Source: Amycolatopsis marina
GTDB taxonomy: Bacteria > Actinomycetota > Actinomycetes > Mycobacteriales > Pseudonocardiaceae
Reading direction: 5' to 3'
NCBI RefSeq assembly: GCF_900111885.1
Contig: NZ_FOKG01000021.1
Location: forward strand, 1-64,000
DNA length: 64,000 nt
The notes below the pieces were generated by a model. It had not been told where the DNA came from. It did no database searches and worked only from the letters and a program-made list of their open reading frames with translations. Positions 58,832 through 64,000 of this stretch are shown piece after piece (position 1 is the stretch's first letter; each line of letters begins with the position of its first letter). The position numbers were made by a program, and so were the translations under genes.

Positions 58832-59734
58832 ATGGCGATTGTGCTGGGCAGGCCGGGAGTCGGCGGACTGAGTGAGACTGTGGATGTGCTGCGCGAGTGG
58901 CAGTACGACGGGGCCCCGATGCAACTGCATCCGGGGGATGTCGGCTGGTTCTGGCGGTTCGGTGCGGAGGCGACGGCCGCGGCGGTGCGGACCTGGCGCC
59001 GGGACGGACGGATCCTCGCTGTCGGGCTGCTGGATGGACCGGAGTTGCTGCGGTTGACAGTCGCGCCCGAGGCTCTGCGGGACGAGGAGTTGACGCGACA
59101 GCTGGTTGCGGACGTATCCGAGCCGGAGCGCGGGGTACTGGCAGCGGGAAGGGCGAACATCGAGACGCCCGAGGGTGCGTTGGTGGCGGATGTGCTGCTG
59201 GAGTACGGCTGGAACGTCGACGAGCCGTGGACGCCCCTGCGCCGCGACCTCACGGAGCCGGTGCATGACCCGGACGTGCGGATCGAGGTGATCGGTCCGG
59301 AGCAGGCGCACGTGCGGACGGTCGTGCAGCGGGCGTCGTTCGACAGGTCGAGCTTCACCGAGGAGCACTGGCACGCGATGGCGGCCGGATCGCCGTATGC
59401 CGACGCCCGGTGTCTGGTCGCGTACGACGAGCAGGGCACCGCGGTGGCCGTGGTGACGGTGTGGTCGACCGGTCCGGGAAAACCCGGGTTGCTCGAGCCG
59501 ATGGGCGTGCACCGGGACCATCGGGGGCACGGTCACGGCACAGCGATCAGCGTGGCCGCGGCGGCCGCACTCCAGGAACTGGGCTCGTCGAGCGCGATCG
59601 TCTGCACACCCAGCTCCAATGCCGCCGCGGTCGCCACCTACAGGTCAGCCGGTTTCCAGCCGCTGCCCGAGGTGCGGGATCACTACCGGGACGCCGCGCC
59701 GGTCACGGGTTCGTCGACGCTCGACCACCAGTAG
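58832..59734 (+). CDS. GNAT-family N-acetyltransferase
   Basis: A 300-residue protein with two GNAT-like halves. The C-terminal one holds the acetyl-CoA motif PMGVHRDHRGHGHGTAISVAA (R/Q-x-x-G-x-G/A form) and STPSSNAAAVATYRSAGF-like residues at 245-290. The N-terminal half is a degenerate copy. The substrate is unknown. The ATG at 58745 would translate the tandem repeat, so ATG 58832 is used. Confidence 0.85.
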   Translation: MAIVLGRPGVGGLSETVDVLREWQYDGAPMQLHPGDVGWFWRFGAEATAAAVRTWRRDGRILAVGLLDGPELLRLTVAPEALRDEELTRQLVADVSEPERGVLAAGRANIETPEGALVADVLLEYGWNVDEPWTPLRRDLTEPVHDPDVRIEVIGPEQAHVRTVVQRASFDRSSFTEEHWHAMAAGSPYADARCLVAYDEQGTAVAVVTVWSTGPGKPGLLEPMGVHRDHRGHGHGTAISVAAAAALQELGSSSAIVCTPSSNAAAVATYRSAGFQPLPEVRDHYRDAAPVTGSSTLDHQ

Positions 59735-59874
59735 AACGCGGGAGGAAGGGCGCCACCGTCGTGCGCCGGCTCGCCGGAATCTTCCGCGGCCGTAGCCGAG
59801 GAAGATCGACGCGGAGTACCGCTCGCGGCTGTCGACGGTCGCACCGGCGGCACCCCCACCCGGCACCGAGTTGC

Positions 59875-60603
59875 TCAACCGAACAGGCTGCGCACCAGCA
59901 GCACGAGTGCGCTGGCCATGGCGATGGTGACCACGGTGGCGCGGGTCCGGCCCGCGTCCAGTATCCGGCGGGCCGGCCCGGACAGGGCGAACCCGGCGAC
60001 CAGGAAGGGCAGCAACACCGAACCGAACACCAGATGCGCGGTCTCGATCTGACCGCCGAGCCCGAGGCCGGCCAGCGAGATCACCGTGCCGACCGCGAAG
60101 CAGGCCGCGAGCGTCGCCCGGATCTGCCGTCCTGATGAATGCTGATAGAGCAGTGCGAGTGGCGGACCGCCGATCGAGGCGGCGGTGCCGAACGTGCCGC
60201 TGGCGACCCCGGCGAGCAGCAGCGGCCCCGGGGTCGGCGTGGGGCGCCACGAGGTCACCGACAGCAGTCCGCAGAGCAGCACCGAGGCACCGACGATGGC
60301 GGCGAACGGGCGGGGCGCCAGTGTCGCGACGGCGAGCACACCGAGGGCCGTGCCCGGCAGTCTGCCGAGCATCGCCCAGCCGACCCCGCGCCAGTCGATG
60401 TCGTGCCACTCCCTTGCCATGGAGAGCACGGCGTGGGCGGCGGCGATCAGCAGCAGCGGCACCGGTACGAGCTGGGGGTCGGCCAGCGTCAGCAACGGTG
60501 CCGCGATCAGGTTCATCCCGAACCCCGCTGCGCCCTGCACCAGCGCGCCGACGAGGACGACGATGCCGGCGAGCACCAGCGTCACCGACACCATCTGCAC
60601 CAC
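59875..60603 (-). CDS. TauE/SafE-family permease
   Basis: A 242-residue membrane protein with about eight helices. LVQGAAGFGMNLIAAPLLTL and LLAGVASGTFGTAASIGGPPLALLYQ are the two family signatures. Members export sulfite, sulfonates or organic anions. It lies downstream of acnA on the same strand, separated by a perfect long inverted repeat, so it is probably expressed separately. The 140-bp gap after it (59735-59874) holds nothing I can identify. Confidence 0.88.
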   Translation of the reverse strand: MVQMVSVTLVLAGIVVLVGALVQGAAGFGMNLIAAPLLTLADPQLVPVPLLLIAAAHAVLSMAREWHDIDWRGVGWAMLGRLPGTALGVLAVATLAPRPFAAIVGASVLLCGLLSVTSWRPTPTPGPLLLAGVASGTFGTAASIGGPPLALLYQHSSGRQIRATLAACFAVGTVISLAGLGLGGQIETAHLVFGSVLLPFLVAGFALSGPARRILDAGRTRATVVTIAMASALVLLVRSLFG

Positions 60604-60613
60604 CCCACGGATG

Positions 60614-60664
60614 TCCCCAATGTGGCATTCGGGAACTTCAGCGTCCCGAATGCCACATTGGGGA
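60614..60664. repeat. Perfect inverted repeat with 21-bp arms (terminator or intergenic repeat element)
   Basis: The arms 60614-60634 and 60644-60664 are exact reverse complements around a 9-bp centre; the left arm contains CCCCAATGTGGCATTCGGGA. It fills the gap between acnA and the TauE gene. RNA from either strand would fold into a very stable hairpin. Confidence 0.9.
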
Positions 60665-60679
60665 ACTACGGCACCTGTG

Positions 60680-63547
<2,868 letters not shown>

Positions 63548-63684
63548 GTCTAACTCCATCGATGGACGGACCCGGTGAGAAGTCGTCTCGGTCAGTTCGG
63601 TCGGTTGTTCGGGTACCCGGCGAGTCTCGCGCACCACGTCCGTGTGTGCAGACGTGGGCTCGTGGATCTCGCCGGATACCCAAA

Positions 63685-63712
63685 ACAGTACGCGTGTCCT
63701 TTTTTTACATCA
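63685..63712 (-). promoter_or_regulatory. acnA promoter with overlapping AcnR operator
   Basis: On the minus strand, TTGATG (63707-63712) and TACTGT (63685-63690) are 17 bp apart, a well-formed -35/-10 pair. AAGGACACGCGTACTG (63701-63686) matches the AcnR motif CAGNACnnncGTACTG with one mismatch and covers the -10. The mRNA leader would be about 130 bases. Confidence 0.82.
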
Positions 63713-63774
63713 AGGGGGACACGCGGCACCGGCCGCGGTGCGACGTCGATCACCGTTCTGCCGGTTTCCTCGGC

Positions 63775-64000
63775 TCAGTTCGCCATCCGCAGCATCGCTT
63801 GGAAGTCCTCGGGCTGGAGGCTGCGCAGTACCGTCATACCCAGCTCCGTGAAGGTGCGCACCGGGCTCACGTAGTGCTTTCCGTCCACCTCGGTGGTGAC
63901 CACGCCGAGCCCCTGGTCGAGCAGTCCCTTGCCGAGATTGCTCAGCATCTGCACGGCCTCGGGCGGCAGTTCGGCGTCGGACTCCTTGCTGATCAGGGAC
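63775..64000 (-). CDS. C-terminal part of an unidentified protein
   Basis: The last 74 codons of a gene that enters from beyond the window, ending at TGA 63775. The segment reads DAELPPEAVQMLSNLGKGLL, then VVTTEVDGKHYVSPVRTFTE and LQPEDFQAMLRMAN. It looks soluble and helical, with a beta hairpin in the middle. I do not recognise the family. It lies upstream of acnA on the same strand, 63 bp before the acnA -35 element. Confidence 0.7.
   Translation of the reverse strand, partial: SLISKESDAELPPEAVQMLSNLGKGLLDQGLGVVTTEVDGKHYVSPVRTFTELGMTVLRSLQPEDFQAMLRMAN

Overview
The window is high-GC DNA from an actinomycete, most likely a member of the Pseudonocardiaceae (Amycolatopsis or Saccharomonospora type). 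Supporting signs are the pervasive G/C third-codon bias, many GTG starts, leaderless promoters, ergothioneine genes, F420-type oxidoreductases, a GarA block laid out as in mycobacteria, an AcnR/aconitase pair and a Zur-type set of zinc-free ribosomal proteins. I see no prophage, transposase, CRISPR array, tRNA or rRNA. The family assignment is inference; the actinobacterial assignment is firm. || Layout. 1-2.5 kb: acetyl-CoA synthetase with an intrinsic terminator and a small conserved protein. 2.5-7.5 kb: two MarR regulators, each divergent from its probable target (an MMPL exporter; an NAD-dependent epimerase-like protein), each with an inverted repeat between the pair. 7.6-9.6 kb: metallo-hydrolase, PPOX-type flavoprotein and a secreted protein. 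9.75-16.6 kb: a complete csnR-E-F-G-H-K-type operon (ROK repressor, lipoprotein, two permeases, GH4 glycosidase, BadF-type kinase), the arrangement known for glucosamine-oligosaccharide uptake, preceded by a DasR-type operator. 16.6-19.1 kb: divergent xylR/xylA with two operators around the promoter. 19.2-24.7 kb: IclR, acetaldehyde dehydrogenase, hydroxy-oxovalerate aldolase, TetR, a DUF2236 oxygenase-like protein and an F420-type oxidoreductase. 24.9-29.6 kb: a transporter translationally coupled to a PLP carboxy-lyase-like protein, a DHFR-like protein, and a LexA-boxed DUF222/HNH protein. || 29.9-34.1 kb is a zinc-starvation island. A Zur-like box lies between two diverging operons that encode cysteine-free or cysteine-poor L28, L33, S14, S18, L31 and L32, an intact COG0523 GTPase and a degenerate COG0523 protein resembling the mycobacterial ribosome-hibernation factor Mrf. 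A 27-histidine protein converges on it. 34.1-37.8 kb: a frameshifted ankyrin gene, CysG-type siroheme synthase, a hydrolase and an enoyl-CoA hydratase homologue. || 38-48 kb follows the mycobacterial pgsA2-garA-Rv1828-Rv1829-Rv1830-(glycine riboswitch) order with notable changes. A TetR gene is inserted, GarA has lost the first of its two phospho-threonines, and the tandem glycine riboswitch is not followed by gcvP but by an XRE/MmyB regulator with its own leaderless promoter. A shortened substrate-binding protein, a DNA glycosylase-like protein and a pair of CNNM/CBS proteins follow. || 48-64 kb: an MDMPI-type protein, AcnR with a perfect operator, an amino-acid dehydrogenase divergent from LysR, the egtABCD operon ending in a Ddn-like gene where egtE might be expected, a TAP-type secreted hydrolase, GNAT and TauE proteins, and aconitase whose promoter carries a second AcnR site over its -10. 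|| Regulation is the main theme. At least eight divergent or autoregulated units show clear operators, and six convergent gene pairs overlap at their 3' ends.
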